Part shown: piece after piece, positions 1 to 8,554 of the stretch | How the letters are laid out: every line of letters starts with the position of its first letter | Position numbering within the stretch: the first letter of the stretch is position 1 | NCBI RefSeq assembly: GCF_018612875.1 | Contig: NZ_JAGGRI010000013.1 | Span: 468 to 64,467 of the forward strand | Direction of reading: 5' to 3' | From: Lysobacter sp. ISL-50 | GTDB taxonomy: Bacteria; Pseudomonadota; Gammaproteobacteria; Xanthomonadales; Xanthomonadaceae | Length of the DNA stretch: 64,000 bases | Notes under the pieces: model-generated | Database searches by the model: none | What the model was told of the DNA's origin: nothing | Seen by the model: only the letters and a program-made list of their open reading frames with translations | Position numbers and translations under genes: made by a program

Positions 1-8
1 CGCAGGCA

Positions 9-43
9 GGTCCCACATTGGGCATCCTGCCCAAGGTGGGACC
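9..43. repeat. Perfect-looking hairpin near window start
   Basis: Two 15-base arms (GGTCCCAC + TTGGGCA and their complements) face each other around a TCC loop with a single A/G mismatch. There is no T-run on either side, so a Rho-independent terminator is not well supported. It could be the 3' end of an upstream transcript or a palindromic repeat. I see no gene in bases 1-270. Confidence 0.6.
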
Positions 44-146
44 CGGCGCACGTCCATGTGCGCCGCCCTCCGGGTGTCCCTGGTCTCGCGAGTAACTAGC
101 GACGCCGGGCAACGGCAAAAGCAAAGCTAAGCCGGAGCAGAGAAAA

Positions 147-179
147 GCCAGAGCAAGGCCAGAGCAAGGCCAGAGCAAA
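147..179. repeat. Three tandem 11-base repeats
   Basis: The unit GCCAGAGCAAG occurs three times head to tail (the last copy ends in A), with a degenerate copy just upstream near 131. It lies in non-coding sequence between the hairpin at the window start and the end of the dehydrogenase gene. No function is apparent. Confidence 0.7.
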
Positions 180-270
180 ATCTTGGCACTAGCAAGCGCT
201 ATGGCAAGAGCCACTGCAACGCAGGCTCCGCCATTTGCCGGAACGAAATGCAGCCGGCAAAAACGCTACA

Positions 271-1089
271 TCAATCCAAGAACAAATCCGGCAGCAACGG
301 CTTGCCCGGATCGACCGCGTACTTGCTGAAATCGGTCACCCCCGCCTCGCTCAACACCTCTTCGTCGATCAGGAAATGACCGTAGAAGTCCTTCGCCGGC
401 CGCACCAGCACCGCGTGCACCGCGTCGGCGACGATTTCGGGTTTGCGGCAACGATCCAGCGGGACGCCGGGGATCAGGTTGAGAGCGTCCGTGGCGATGA
501 TGGTCCTCGGCCACAGGGCGTTGATCGCCACTCCGGTTGGACCGAACTCGCCGGCCAGGCCCAGCGTGACGAAGCTCATGCCCATCTTCGCCAAGGTGTA
601 GCCGGTGTGCTGCGCCCACCACTTCACCTCCAGGCTCGGCGGCGGCGCCAGGGTCAGGATGTGCGGGTTCGGCGCCTGCTGCAGATACGGCAGACATGCC
701 TGCGCGCACAGGAAACTGCCGCGCGAATTCACCTGCTGCATCAGGTCGAACCGCTTCATCGGCGTGTCCAGGGTCCCGCGCAACCAGATCGCGCTGGCGT
801 TGTTGACCAGGATGTCGATGCCGCCGAACGCGTCCACCGTCGCCGCGACCGCGGCGTTGACCTCGTCTTCTTCGCGAATGTCGCACTTGAGCGCGAGCGC
901 GCGTCCGCCGGCGGCGGCGACTTCGGCCGCGACGCTGTGGATGGTGCCCGGCAACTTGGGATTGGCGACCGAGGACTTGGCCGCGATCGCGATGTTGGCG
1001 CCATCGCGCGCGGCGCGCAGCGCGATCTCGCGGCCGATACCGCGCGAGGCGCCGGTGATGAAAAGGGTCTTGCCGGACAGAGTGCTCAT
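271..1089 (-). CDS. Short-chain dehydrogenase/reductase, HSDL2-like
   Basis: NAD(P)-dependent oxidoreductase of the classical SDR fold, 272 residues. Visible motifs are the Rossmann dinucleotide site TGASRGIG at residues 12-19, NNAS at 96-99, and the catalytic YxxxK (Y164, K168) with a likely Ser at about 152. The overall sequence resembles bacterial relatives of hydroxysteroid dehydrogenase-like protein 2, often found with fatty-acid metabolism; the substrate cannot be read from sequence. I start at the ATG of MSTLSGK rather than 21 codons upstream, because the upstream codons (RFPIPDSRFSIP) are translated GGGAATC repeats. It is transcribed alone, tail towards the window start. Cytosolic; no signal peptide. 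Confidence 0.88.
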   Translation of the reverse strand: MSTLSGKTLFITGASRGIGREIALRAARDGANIAIAAKSSVANPKLPGTIHSVAAEVAAAGGRALALKCDIREEDEVNAAVAATVDAFGGIDILVNNASAIWLRGTLDTPMKRFDLMQQVNSRGSFLCAQACLPYLQQAPNPHILTLAPPPSLEVKWWAQHTGYTLAKMGMSFVTLGLAGEFGPTGVAINALWPRTIIATDALNLIPGVPLDRCRKPEIVADAVHAVLVRPAKDFYGHFLIDEEVLSEAGVTDFSKYAVDPGKPLLPDLFLD

Positions 1090-1106
1090 GGGTTTGGGCC
1101 GTGATT

Positions 1107-1145
1107 GGGGAATCGAGAATCGGGAATCGGGAATCGGGAATCGGT
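1107..1145. repeat. GGGAATC tandem repeats (left half of inverted pair)
   Basis: Four or more near-identical copies of GGGAATCG run head to tail just upstream of the dehydrogenase start. A matching inverse motif (GATTCCCGATTCCC) lies at about 1226-1240, so the two form an inverted pair around about 80 bases. Related CCCAATC runs occur near 27643-27672. Confidence 0.7.
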
Positions 1146-1245
1146 CAAGCAAAAGCAGCGTCTCAATCCTAATCCCAATCCCGACCTCTGGCCGAGATCA
1201 GATCGACGACGCTACCGCTTTAAACGATTCCCGATTCCCAGCCCC

Positions 1246-1908
1246 TCAGGGCTTAGGCCCCTGCCCCTCGTTGTCTTCCCAATGCAGGATGCGCCGGGTC
1301 ACGAAGCGGTATACCGGCTTGCCGGTCGCGAACCAGGCTTCGCGCACCCACGAGTGACGCTTGAGCACGCGCCGCTCCACCGGCGTCAACGCGTTCGCGC
1401 AGTAGGTGCGCTTGTGCTTGAGCAGATGGCGCAGGTCCTCGCGCGCGAGCAGGCGCATCCAGCGCGAGCGCGGGTCGCCGCGCACGGCGAGCTGGAAATC
1501 GATGATCGCCGGGGTGCCGTCGGCCAACACCAGCCAGTTGGCTTCCTTGGCCAGATCGTTATGCGCCAGGCCGCGCCGGTGCAGGCGCTGCAACAGGCGC
1601 CGGGCGAGCCGGAAATAGGCCAGATCGCCATGCGGCGGGCGTTGGTACATGGCCGCGCCTTCCATATAGCTGCGATCGAGCCGGCGGCCGTTCCAGCGCA
1701 ACAGCTGCGGCGTCGCCTCCAATCCGCGCACTTGCTGCAGCGCGCGGGCCTCGCGCCTCGCCAGCCACCAGGCCGGCAGACGCAGCCACAGCGGCACGTG
1801 GGCCAGATCGCGGCGCACGAACAGGCCGCCGGCATCGCGCATCAAGGCGATGCGGCCGAAACTGTCGGCTTTCAGCGCGGCCACTTCGATTTCACTGACG
1901 TCGGACAT
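1246..1908 (-). CDS. RIO-like serine/threonine kinase-family protein
   Basis: A 220-residue protein with a minimal kinase-like core. The catalytic loop reads HNDLAKEANWL at 116-126, the counterpart of the HxD...N loop, and the metal-binding segment reads IIDFQ at 135-139 in place of DFG. The N-lobe is short and no glycine-rich P-loop is obvious, which is typical of the RIO/lipopolysaccharide-kinase-like group (compare Kdo kinase WaaP and RIO1). Such genes are annotated in Xanthomonadaceae as serine/threonine kinases or phosphotransferases without a known substrate. It is a single gene on the minus strand, divergent from the DedA fusion at 2102. The role of protein versus lipid/sugar phosphorylation is undecided. 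Confidence 0.75.
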   Translation of the reverse strand: MSDVSEIEVAALKADSFGRIALMRDAGGLFVRRDLAHVPLWLRLPAWWLARREARALQQVRGLEATPQLLRWNGRRLDRSYMEGAAMYQRPPHGDLAYFRLARRLLQRLHRRGLAHNDLAKEANWLVLADGTPAIIDFQLAVRGDPRSRWMRLLAREDLRHLLKHKRTYCANALTPVERRVLKRHSWVREAWFATGKPVYRFVTRRILHWEDNEGQGPKP

Positions 1909-2101
1909 CGGGGAAGTGTACTTCGGGCCCGGTCGGGGGCATTGGACGCAGGGTGTGGGGACTGCGGAACTCGCGGGCCCGCCGCGACTCGATTCATGGA
2001 GAGGGGCCCCTGTCCACGCCCCTCGCCCCGCTCCTGTCCCGTGCCCTCAGTCACGCCCACCAGTCACCCGCGCCACAGAATGCCCTGCCTATAATCGTCC
2101 G

Positions 2102-4147
2102 ATGGACTCAGCCTGGCTAGAAAGCGCGACCGCATGGATCGCGGCCAATCCGATCGCGGCCGGCATCGTGATCTTCCTGATCGCGTTCTGCGATGCACTC
2201 ATCATCCTCGGCATCGTGGTGCCGGCGCTGCCGTTGCTGTTCGCGGTCGGCACGCTGGTCGGCCTGGGCCACATCAACGGCCCGTACGCGCTGATCTGCT
2301 CGACCCTGGGCGCCTTCGCCGGCGACGGGCTGAGCTATTACATCGGCCACCGCTGGGGCCCGCAATTGCGCGAGCGCTGGCCGTTCTCGAAATATCCGCA
2401 ATGGCTCGACCGCGGCGAGAATCTGTTCCGCCGCAACGGCAGCAAGGCCATTCTGATCGCCCGCTTCGTCGGCGCGATCCGTCCGTTCGTGCCGGCCATC
2501 GCCGGCATGCTGCGCATGCCGATGCGCCGCTACGCCTTGCCCAGCCTGATCGCCTGCGTCGGCTGGTCGGCGCTGTTCCTGGCCCCGGGCTGGGTGCTGG
2601 GCGCGTCCTACGACGCGGTCGCGGCGGTCGCCGACCGGCTCGCGGTGGTGCTCGGCAGTCTGGTGGTCGCGGTCGCGCTGGTGTGGGCGACCGTGCTCTA
2701 CACCTGGCGCTGGTTCGCCAATCACGCCGACAACCTGCTCGCGCGCGCGCTTCGCTGGACCCGCGCGCATCCGCGCCTGGGCCGTTACGCCGCCGCGCTG
2801 ATCGATCCGAACCGGCCCGAATCGGCGTCGCTGGTGATGCTGGCGGTATGCCTGCTGGCGATCAGCTGGATCTGGTTCACCCTGCTCGCCACCTTGCTGG
2901 CCAGCGGCGGGCCGCTGCAGATCGACCACACCGTCCACGAGTTCATGTGGACTTTGCGCAATCCGCTCGCCGACCGGATGATGGCCGCGCTCGCCGGCCT
3001 GGGCGATCTGCAGGTGCTGGCGCCGGCGTCGATCGCGGTGCTGGCGTATCTGGCCTGGCGCCGGCGCTGGATGGCCGCGGCGCATTGGGTCGGCGCGATC
3101 GTATTCGGCCTGGTGCTGACCTCGGTGCTGGAAGCGGCCATCGACATGCCGCGTCCGCCGACCGCGCCGGCCGGGTTCGGCTTTCCTTCCGTCGCGGTCA
3201 CCATGACCACGATCGTGTTCGGCTTCTTCGCCGTGCTGATCGCGCGCGAACTGCCGGGACGGCAACGGGTGTGGCCGTACTTGCTGGCGGGCGTGGTCAC
3301 GACCTTGGTCGGATTCGCGCGGCTGTATCTGGGCGCGCACTGGCCCAGCGATCTGGTCGGCGGCACCTTGTTCGGCATCGTCTGGCTGTTGCTGCTGGGC
3401 ATCGCTTATCGCCGCCACGTGGCGCGTTCGTTCTGGATGCGGCCGCTGGCGTGGTTGTTCTACAGCGTGTTCGTGATCGCGGCCTTGTGGCATGCGCCGC
3501 GTTCGGCCGATGCGCTGCTGGCCAAGTTCGCTTCGGCCACGCCGACCACGGTGCTCGACGCGGCGCAATGGTGGCAACGCGACTGGACGCAACTGCCGGC
3601 GCAGCGCAACGAACGCGACGCGCGCCGGCGCTGGCCGCTGGACATCCAGATCGCCGGCCCGTTGCCGCCGCTGCGCGTGAGTCTGGAAGCGGCCGGCTGG
3701 CGCGTGCAGGAACAGGCCGACTGGCTGGCGACCATCGCGCTGCTCGACGACGACACGCCGCCGCGCGAGCAAGTCGTCCTGCCGGCGACGCTGGACGCGC
3801 AGGCCGAATCGCTGTTGATGCTGCGCGACGGCCCGACGCCCGACGTGCAATACGCGCTGCGCCTGTGGCCGGCGCCGTCGGTATTGTCCGACGGCACGCC
3901 GCTGTGGATCGGCACCACCCAGACCCTGCGCCTCAACCAGCCCTTCGGCGCGGCGGCGCTGTGGCTGCCGCAATCCGACGACGGCAACGCGCACGCGCAG
4001 GTGCGCCATGCCCTGACCGGTTTCACCATGATCCAGCAGGCGCATCCGAAGAACGGCGTGGAGGTGTTGCGAGTGCGTTCGCAGTATCGGCCGCCGGGCG
4101 ATGCGCCCGCCTCGGCCCAACCTCAGGGCAACAGCGCCAGCAACTGA
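2102..4147 (+). CDS. DedA-PAP2-LssY fusion membrane protein
   Basis: Inner-membrane protein of 681 residues with three parts. The N-terminal DedA/SNARE-associated domain (about 1-200) has the ARFVGAIRPFVPAIAG signature; DedA proteins act in lipid-carrier flipping and membrane homeostasis. A PAP2-type membrane domain follows (about 240-430), with ARLYLGAHWPSD matching phosphatase motif 3. The C-terminal soluble domain (about 480-660) resembles LssY_C. The usual PSGH of PAP2 motif 2 reads PSVA, so the general-acid His is missing and phosphatase activity is doubtful. I begin at the ATG of MDSAWLES, since the upstream in-frame extension is not protein-like. Its last 25 bases overlap the convergent LON-domain gene. 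Confidence 0.88.
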   Translation: MDSAWLESATAWIAANPIAAGIVIFLIAFCDALIILGIVVPALPLLFAVGTLVGLGHINGPYALICSTLGAFAGDGLSYYIGHRWGPQLRERWPFSKYPQWLDRGENLFRRNGSKAILIARFVGAIRPFVPAIAGMLRMPMRRYALPSLIACVGWSALFLAPGWVLGASYDAVAAVADRLAVVLGSLVVAVALVWATVLYTWRWFANHADNLLARALRWTRAHPRLGRYAAALIDPNRPESASLVMLAVCLLAISWIWFTLLATLLASGGPLQIDHTVHEFMWTLRNPLADRMMAALAGLGDLQVLAPASIAVLAYLAWRRRWMAAAHWVGAIVFGLVLTSVLEAAIDMPRPPTAPAGFGFPSVAVTMTTIVFGFFAVLIARELPGRQRVWPYLLAGVVTTLVGFARLYLGAHWPSDLVGGTLFGIVWLLLLGIAYRRHVARSFWMRPLAWLFYSVFVIAALWHAPRSADALLAKFASATPTTVLDAAQWWQRDWTQLPAQRNERDARRRWPLDIQIAGPLPPLRVSLEAAGWRVQEQADWLATIALLDDDTPPREQVVLPATLDAQAESLLMLRDGPTPDVQYALRLWPAPSVLSDGTPLWIGTTQTLRLNQPFGAAALWLPQSDDGNAHAQVRHALTGFTMIQQAHPKNGVEVLRVRSQYRPPGDAPASAQPQGNSASN

Positions 4148-4713
4148 TCCAGGCGCAGGTGCGGATCGTCCATCTGCAACAGCATCTGCCGTTGCGGCAA
4201 CGACAGCGGCAACAGTTCGGCCAAGCGCCAGCCGACCCAGGCCGCGTCGTCCATGCACGAATGCGGGGCCTTGGCGTGTTCGCCGCCGGCTTGTTCCAAC
4301 AGGCTTTCGAGCAAGGTCACCAGCAGCGAATGCTGCGGCCTTACGATTTCCTCGCCGTCGCCGGCGCACCACTGCACTTCGGCGACCTGCAGGCCGTTGT
4401 CGCGCACGCGCACGCGGCTGGCGTGGAAGCGGCGCGCGCCGCGCACGCGCAAGGTCAGCAGGCCGTCGTCGCCGGTGCCGAAGTCTTCGATCAAGGCCTC
4501 GGTGCCGTAGGCCGCGGCCGATGCCGGGTTGCCGACTTCGCTGCCGTCGATGATCAGGCACACGCCGAAGCCGCGGCCCTGGCGGCCGCATTCGCGCACC
4601 AGATCCAGATAGCGGCGTTCGAATACGCGCAGGCCCAGCGAGCCGCCCGGCAGCAGCACGGTGTGCAAGGGGAACAGTCCCAACGTCTCGGCGGCGGCGG
4701 TGTCGGCGGACAT
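4123..4713 (-). CDS. LON substrate-binding domain protein
   Basis: A 196-residue stand-alone LON N-terminal (PUA-like) domain without the AAA+ or protease parts of Lon. The family hallmarks are FPLHTVLLPGGSLGLRVFE near the start and FGVCLIIDGSEVG around residue 50. Such proteins are widespread in proteobacteria and presumed to bind peptides or misfolded protein, but their role is not established. It converges on and overlaps the LssY fusion by 25 bases. Likely cytosolic. Confidence 0.85.
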   Translation of the reverse strand: MSADTAAAETLGLFPLHTVLLPGGSLGLRVFERRYLDLVRECGRQGRGFGVCLIIDGSEVGNPASAAAYGTEALIEDFGTGDDGLLTLRVRGARRFHASRVRVRDNGLQVAEVQWCAGDGEEIVRPQHSLLVTLLESLLEQAGGEHAKAPHSCMDDAAWVGWRLAELLPLSLPQRQMLLQMDDPHLRLDQLLALLP

Positions 4714-4847
4714 GGCCGCAGTGTAACCGCGAGGCGCGCGCTCACCCAGCCGGTCGCGACAGCGGAGCCTGCGACCGGCATCGCAGACCGAGTCGGGCGA
4801 TGCGGTCGCCGATGGCGGCGGGCGCGTGGCCCGCGACGAAACGATCG

Positions 4848-6224
4848 TCAGCGCGCCGGCGATTCGCGCAAGGCGGCGAAGAACCGGCGCGGCGCGCCGT
4901 CGAAGCCGCCGTTGGACATGAACACGACGTGGTCGCCCGCGCGCGCGCGTTCGCGCAACGCCGCGATCAGCGCATCGGCGTCGGGCACGGTGACGCCTTC
5001 GCCGCGCAATCCGCCCACGACCTTGCCCGCGTCCCAGGCCAATTCGGGGCGATGCAGAAACACCACCGCGTCGGCATCGTTCAACGACGGCGCCAACGCT
5101 TCGGAATGCGCGCCCAGCCGCATCGAATTGCTGCGCGGCTCCATCGCCACCACGATCCGCGCCGAACCCACGCGCGCGCGCAAGCCGGCCAGCGTGGTCG
5201 CGATCGCGGTCGGGTGATGGGCGAAATCGTCGTACACGGTGACGCCGCCGGTTTCGCCGATCACTTCCAGCCGGCGCTTGACGCTGCGGAATTCCGCCAG
5301 CGCCGGCAGCACCGTCGCCACATCGACACCGACCGCGTTGGCGGCGGCGAGCGCGGCCAGCGCGTTCATCACGTTGTGGCGGCCGAGCAGCGGCCAGCGC
5401 ACTTCGCCGATCTCGCGGCCGCGATGCACGACGGCGAAGGCGCTGCCGTCTTCGTGGATCATGCGCGCGGTCCAGTCGTAACCGGCCTTGCCTTCCAGGC
5501 CGAAGCGCTCGACCGGCGTCCAGCAGCCCATCGCCAGCACTTCGCTCAGGCGCTCGTCCTCGCCGTTGACGATCAGGCGTCCGCGACGCGGCACGGTGCG
5601 CACCAGGTGATGGAACTGGCGCTGGATCGCGGCCACGTCGGGAAAAATATCGGCGTGGTCGTATTCCAGATTGTTGAGGATCGCCACCAGCGGCCGGTAG
5701 TGGACGAACTTGCTGCGCTTGTCGAAGAACGCGGTGTCGTATTCGTCGGCCTCGACCACGAACTCGCGGCCCGCGCCGATGCGCGCGGACACGCCGAAGT
5801 CCTCCGCCACCCCGCCGATCAGGAAGCCGGGCTTGCGGCCGGCGGCTTCAAGCAGCCAGGTGAGGATGCTGGTGGTCGTGGTCTTGCCGTGGGTGCCGGC
5901 GACGGCGAGCGTGTCGCGGCCCGGCAGTACTCGCTCGGACAGCCACTGCGCGCCGGAGGTGTATTTGCGGCCGTCGTCGAGGACTTGCTCGACCGCGGGA
6001 TTGCCGCGCGAGAGCGCATTGCCGACCACGATTTCGTCGCAATCGGCGGAAATGTGCTCGGGTTTGTAGCCCTGCTGCAGGGCGATGCCGAGTTGTTCGA
6101 GCTGGGTGGACATCGGCGGATACACCGCCTGGTCGCTGCCTTCGACTGCATGGCCGAGTTCGCGCGCGAGCGCGGCGACGCCGCCCATGAAAGTACCGGC
6201 GATGCCCAAGATATGTAGCTTCAA
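4848..6224 (-). CDS. mpl: UDP-MurNAc:tripeptide ligase Mpl (murein recycling)
   Basis: Mpl ligates recycled L-Ala-gamma-D-Glu-meso-DAP tripeptide to UDP-N-acetylmuramate using ATP, feeding salvaged cell-wall peptide back into peptidoglycan synthesis in the cytosol. The 458 residues match the family length. The N-terminus KLHILGIAGTFMGGVAALAR is diagnostic, and the Mur-ligase ATP loop GTHGKTTTTS follows at about 110-120. The start codon is TTG, not ATG: the triplet at 6224-6222 lies exactly where the family begins and has AGGA nine bases upstream, and no better ATG exists. A peptidoglycan-recycling enzyme fits a species that secretes several cell-wall-lytic proteases. Confidence 0.95.
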   Translation of the reverse strand: MKLHILGIAGTFMGGVAALARELGHAVEGSDQAVYPPMSTQLEQLGIALQQGYKPEHISADCDEIVVGNALSRGNPAVEQVLDDGRKYTSGAQWLSERVLPGRDTLAVAGTHGKTTTTSILTWLLEAAGRKPGFLIGGVAEDFGVSARIGAGREFVVEADEYDTAFFDKRSKFVHYRPLVAILNNLEYDHADIFPDVAAIQRQFHHLVRTVPRRGRLIVNGEDERLSEVLAMGCWTPVERFGLEGKAGYDWTARMIHEDGSAFAVVHRGREIGEVRWPLLGRHNVMNALAALAAANAVGVDVATVLPALAEFRSVKRRLEVIGETGGVTVYDDFAHHPTAIATTLAGLRARVGSARIVVAMEPRSNSMRLGAHSEALAPSLNDADAVVFLHRPELAWDAGKVVGGLRGEGVTVPDADALIAALRERARAGDHVVFMSNGGFDGAPRRFFAALRESPAR

Positions 6225-6285
6225 GATCCGAAGTCCTGGATTAACAGCGAATGCTCAACGTAGCGATTCCCGCTGGCGCCGACTC

Positions 6286-6466
6286 CCCCTCTCCCGCTAG
6301 CGGGAGAGGGATGGGGTGAGGGCGCGCGCAAGTCAACCGACAGCGAACTCATCATCCCGCAACGAGCCAGCCTTCGATACTCAGCGCGAATTCCAGACGA
6401 TCGACGACGTACACGGGGAAGGCCGTCGGGCCCTCACCCCACCCCTCTCCCGTAAACGGGAGAGGG
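6286..6466. repeat. Inverted pair of CCCTCTCCCG hairpin repeats (family B)
   Basis: Two copies of a hairpin (CCCTCTCCCG, 4-base loop, CGGGAGAGGG), each followed on its outer or inner side by GGGGTGAGGG, face each other across about 110 bases. They fill the gap between adk and mpl. The same family recurs at 27478-27611, 55684-55803 and 59066-59290. Confidence 0.8.
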
Positions 6467-6477
6467 AGAAAAGCCAA

Positions 6478-7056
6478 TCAGCCCACAACCGGAGCCGGCG
6501 ACAACGCCTCGACAATCCGGGTAAACACCTCATCCAGCGACCCCACGCCATCGACCACGGTCAGGCGCCCATGCTGGCGGTAGTACTCGATGACCGGCGC
6601 GGTGACTTCGTCGTAGACCTTCAGACGGGTGCGGACCGCGTCCGGACTGTCGTCCTTGCGGCCCTGCTCGGCGGCGCGGCCGGCGATGCGCTCGACCAGC
6701 AGTTCGATCGGCACTTCCAGCTGCACGGCGAAGTCCATCGGCTGGCCGATCTTCTTCAGCAGCACGTCCATCGCATCGGCCTGGGCCAGATTGCGCGGGT
6801 AGCCGTCGAGGATGAAACCGCCGGCGGTGTCGGGACGCGAGAAGCGGTCCTCGAGCATGCCCAGCAGGATTTCGTCGCTGACCAGGTTGCCGGCATCCAT
6901 CACCGCCTTGGCTTCCAGTCCCAGCCTGGTGCCGGCGGCGACTTCGCCGCGCAACAGGTCGCCGGTGGAAATATGCGGCACCTGCAGATGCTCCTTGAGC
7001 CGCGTGGCTTGCGTGCCCTTGCCGGAACCGGGCGCGCCCAGTAGTACCAATCGCAT
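6478..7056 (-). CDS. adk: Adenylate kinase (short form)
   Basis: Interconverts ATP + AMP and 2 ADP, and so also handles the AMP left by PPi-releasing ligases. The P-loop GAPGSGKGT is at the N-terminus, followed by the AMP-binding ISTGDLLR and DGYPRNLAQA segments. At 192 residues it lacks the long LID insertion and has no zinc-finger cysteines, so it is the short-type enzyme. I choose the second of two nearby ATGs (7056), because AGGAG sits 8 bases before it but only 2 bases before the ATG at 7062. It is divergent from the phosphofructokinase gene, sharing a 184-base intergenic region. Confidence 0.95.
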   Translation of the reverse strand: MRLVLLGAPGSGKGTQATRLKEHLQVPHISTGDLLRGEVAAGTRLGLEAKAVMDAGNLVSDEILLGMLEDRFSRPDTAGGFILDGYPRNLAQADAMDVLLKKIGQPMDFAVQLEVPIELLVERIAGRAAEQGRKDDSPDAVRTRLKVYDEVTAPVIEYYRQHGRLTVVDGVGSLDEVFTRIVEALSPAPVVG

Positions 7057-7240
7057 CAACATCGCTCCTAAGACACATGAAACCGTGGCGTCCGTGCGCC
7101 CTGGCGACGGACCCGGCCCGCCGGCCGCGCTTGAGGCTGGCCAGTCCGCGGGGCGGCGCTACACTCGAAGCTGCCAACCACCCGCCGGGCAAAATATTGC
7201 GGTCAGCTTACCGCAAACCGGCGCCAATCCTGGAATTCCC

Positions 7241-8545
7241 ATGCCGACCGGAACCCCCGCCAGAAAGTCGCTCCGCCCCTCTTCGGGCAAGATCGCCGGA
7301 AACCTGCTTTACGCGCAATCCGGCGGTGTGACCGCCGTCATCAATGCCACCGCCGCCGCGGTGATCGAGACCGCCCGCGCCCGCGGGGTCAAGGTATTGG
7401 CCGCCCGCAACGGCATCCTCGGCGCGCTGCGCGAGGAGCTGATCGACACCTCCAAGGAAACCGCCGCGGCGATCCGCGCCCTGGGCCACACCCCGGGCGG
7501 CGCGTTCGGCTCGTGCCGGGTCAAGCTCAAATCGCTGGACGCCGACCGCGCCCGCTACGAGCGCCTGCTGGCCGTGCTCAAGGCCCACGACGTGCGCTGG
7601 TTCCTCTACAACGGCGGCAACGATTCGGCCGACACCGCGCTCAAGGTCTCCCAGCTGGCGGCCGAATTCGATTACCCGCTGACCTGCATCGGCGTGCCCA
7701 AGACCGTGGACAACGATCTGGCCGTGACCGACTGCTGCCCGGGTTTCGGCTCGGCGGCCAAGTACACGGCCGTGTCGGTGCGCGAGGCCGCGCTGGACGT
7801 GGCGGCGATGGCCGAAACCTCGACCAAGGTCTTCGTCTACGAGGCCATGGGCCGCCACGCCGGCTGGCTGGCCGCGGCCGCCGGCCTGGCCGGCGACGGT
7901 CCGGACGCCGCGCCGCACCTGATCCTGTTCCCGGAGCGGCCGTTCCAGGAAGCGGATTTCTTCGCCAAGGTGAAGGCCACGGTCGAGCGCGTGGGTTACT
8001 GCGTGGTGGTGGCCAGCGAAGGCATCCAGACCGCCGACGGCCGCTTCGTCGCCGATGCCGGCGGCGGCAAGGATTCGTTCGGCCACACCCAGCTGGGCGG
8101 CGTCGCCTCGCATCTGGCCGGGCGGGTCAAGGACGCGCTGGGCTACAAGGTGCATTGGGCCCTGCCCGACTATCTGCAGCGCTCGGCGCGGCACGTGGCG
8201 TCGAAGACCGACGTCGAACAGGCGCGCGCGGTCGGCAAGGCCGCGGTCGAATTCGCGCTCAAGGGCATGAACTCGGTGATGCCGGTGATCGTGCGCACCT
8301 CCGACGCGCCGTACCGCTGGAAGATCGAAGCCGCGCCGCTGAACAAGGTGGCCAATCACGAGAAGAAGATGCCGGCCGGGTTCCTGCGCAAGGACGGCTA
8401 CGGCATCACCGCCAGCGCGCGCAAATACCTGGAGCCGCTGATCCGCGGCGAAGCGCCGCCGCCGTACGGGCGCGACGGTCTGCCGCAGTACGTGACACTG
8501 AAGAACACCGCGGTGAAACCCAAGCTGCCGCCGTTCGAGGGCTGA
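7241..8545 (+). CDS. pfp: PPi-dependent 6-phosphofructokinase
   Basis: Phosphorylates fructose 6-phosphate at C1 with pyrophosphate, reversibly, in glycolysis/gluconeogenesis. The phosphoryl-donor motif reads GGNDS at 125-129, with Asp at the position that is Gly in ATP enzymes, and the next motif is PKTVDND at 153-159 with Lys154. This Asp/Lys pair is the accepted signature of PPi specificity. EAMGRHAGWLA contributes the fructose-phosphate site. The length of 434 residues fits the PPi branch; a PPi-type enzyme has been characterised in Xanthomonas campestris. The start is the ATG of MPTGTPARK, as the upstream frame is poor. The AraC-type gene follows 9 bases after the stop and may be cotranscribed. 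Confidence 0.93.
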   Translation: MPTGTPARKSLRPSSGKIAGNLLYAQSGGVTAVINATAAAVIETARARGVKVLAARNGILGALREELIDTSKETAAAIRALGHTPGGAFGSCRVKLKSLDADRARYERLLAVLKAHDVRWFLYNGGNDSADTALKVSQLAAEFDYPLTCIGVPKTVDNDLAVTDCCPGFGSAAKYTAVSVREAALDVAAMAETSTKVFVYEAMGRHAGWLAAAAGLAGDGPDAAPHLILFPERPFQEADFFAKVKATVERVGYCVVVASEGIQTADGRFVADAGGGKDSFGHTQLGGVASHLAGRVKDALGYKVHWALPDYLQRSARHVASKTDVEQARAVGKAAVEFALKGMNSVMPVIVRTSDAPYRWKIEAAPLNKVANHEKKMPAGFLRKDGYGITASARKYLEPLIRGEAPPPYGRDGLPQYVTLKNTAVKPKLPPFEG

Positions 8546-8554
8546 GCGTCGGCC

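Noticed and set aside
1105-2094. + strand frame opposite the RIO-like kinase
   Set aside because: Begins with translated GGGAATC repeats and lacks any recognisable domain; kinase motifs on the minus strand are clear.
2117-4591. 824-codon minus-strand open frame opposite the LssY fusion
   Set aside because: Translation is arginine/glutamine/histidine-rich without domains; both + strand fusion and LON-domain gene explain the DNA.
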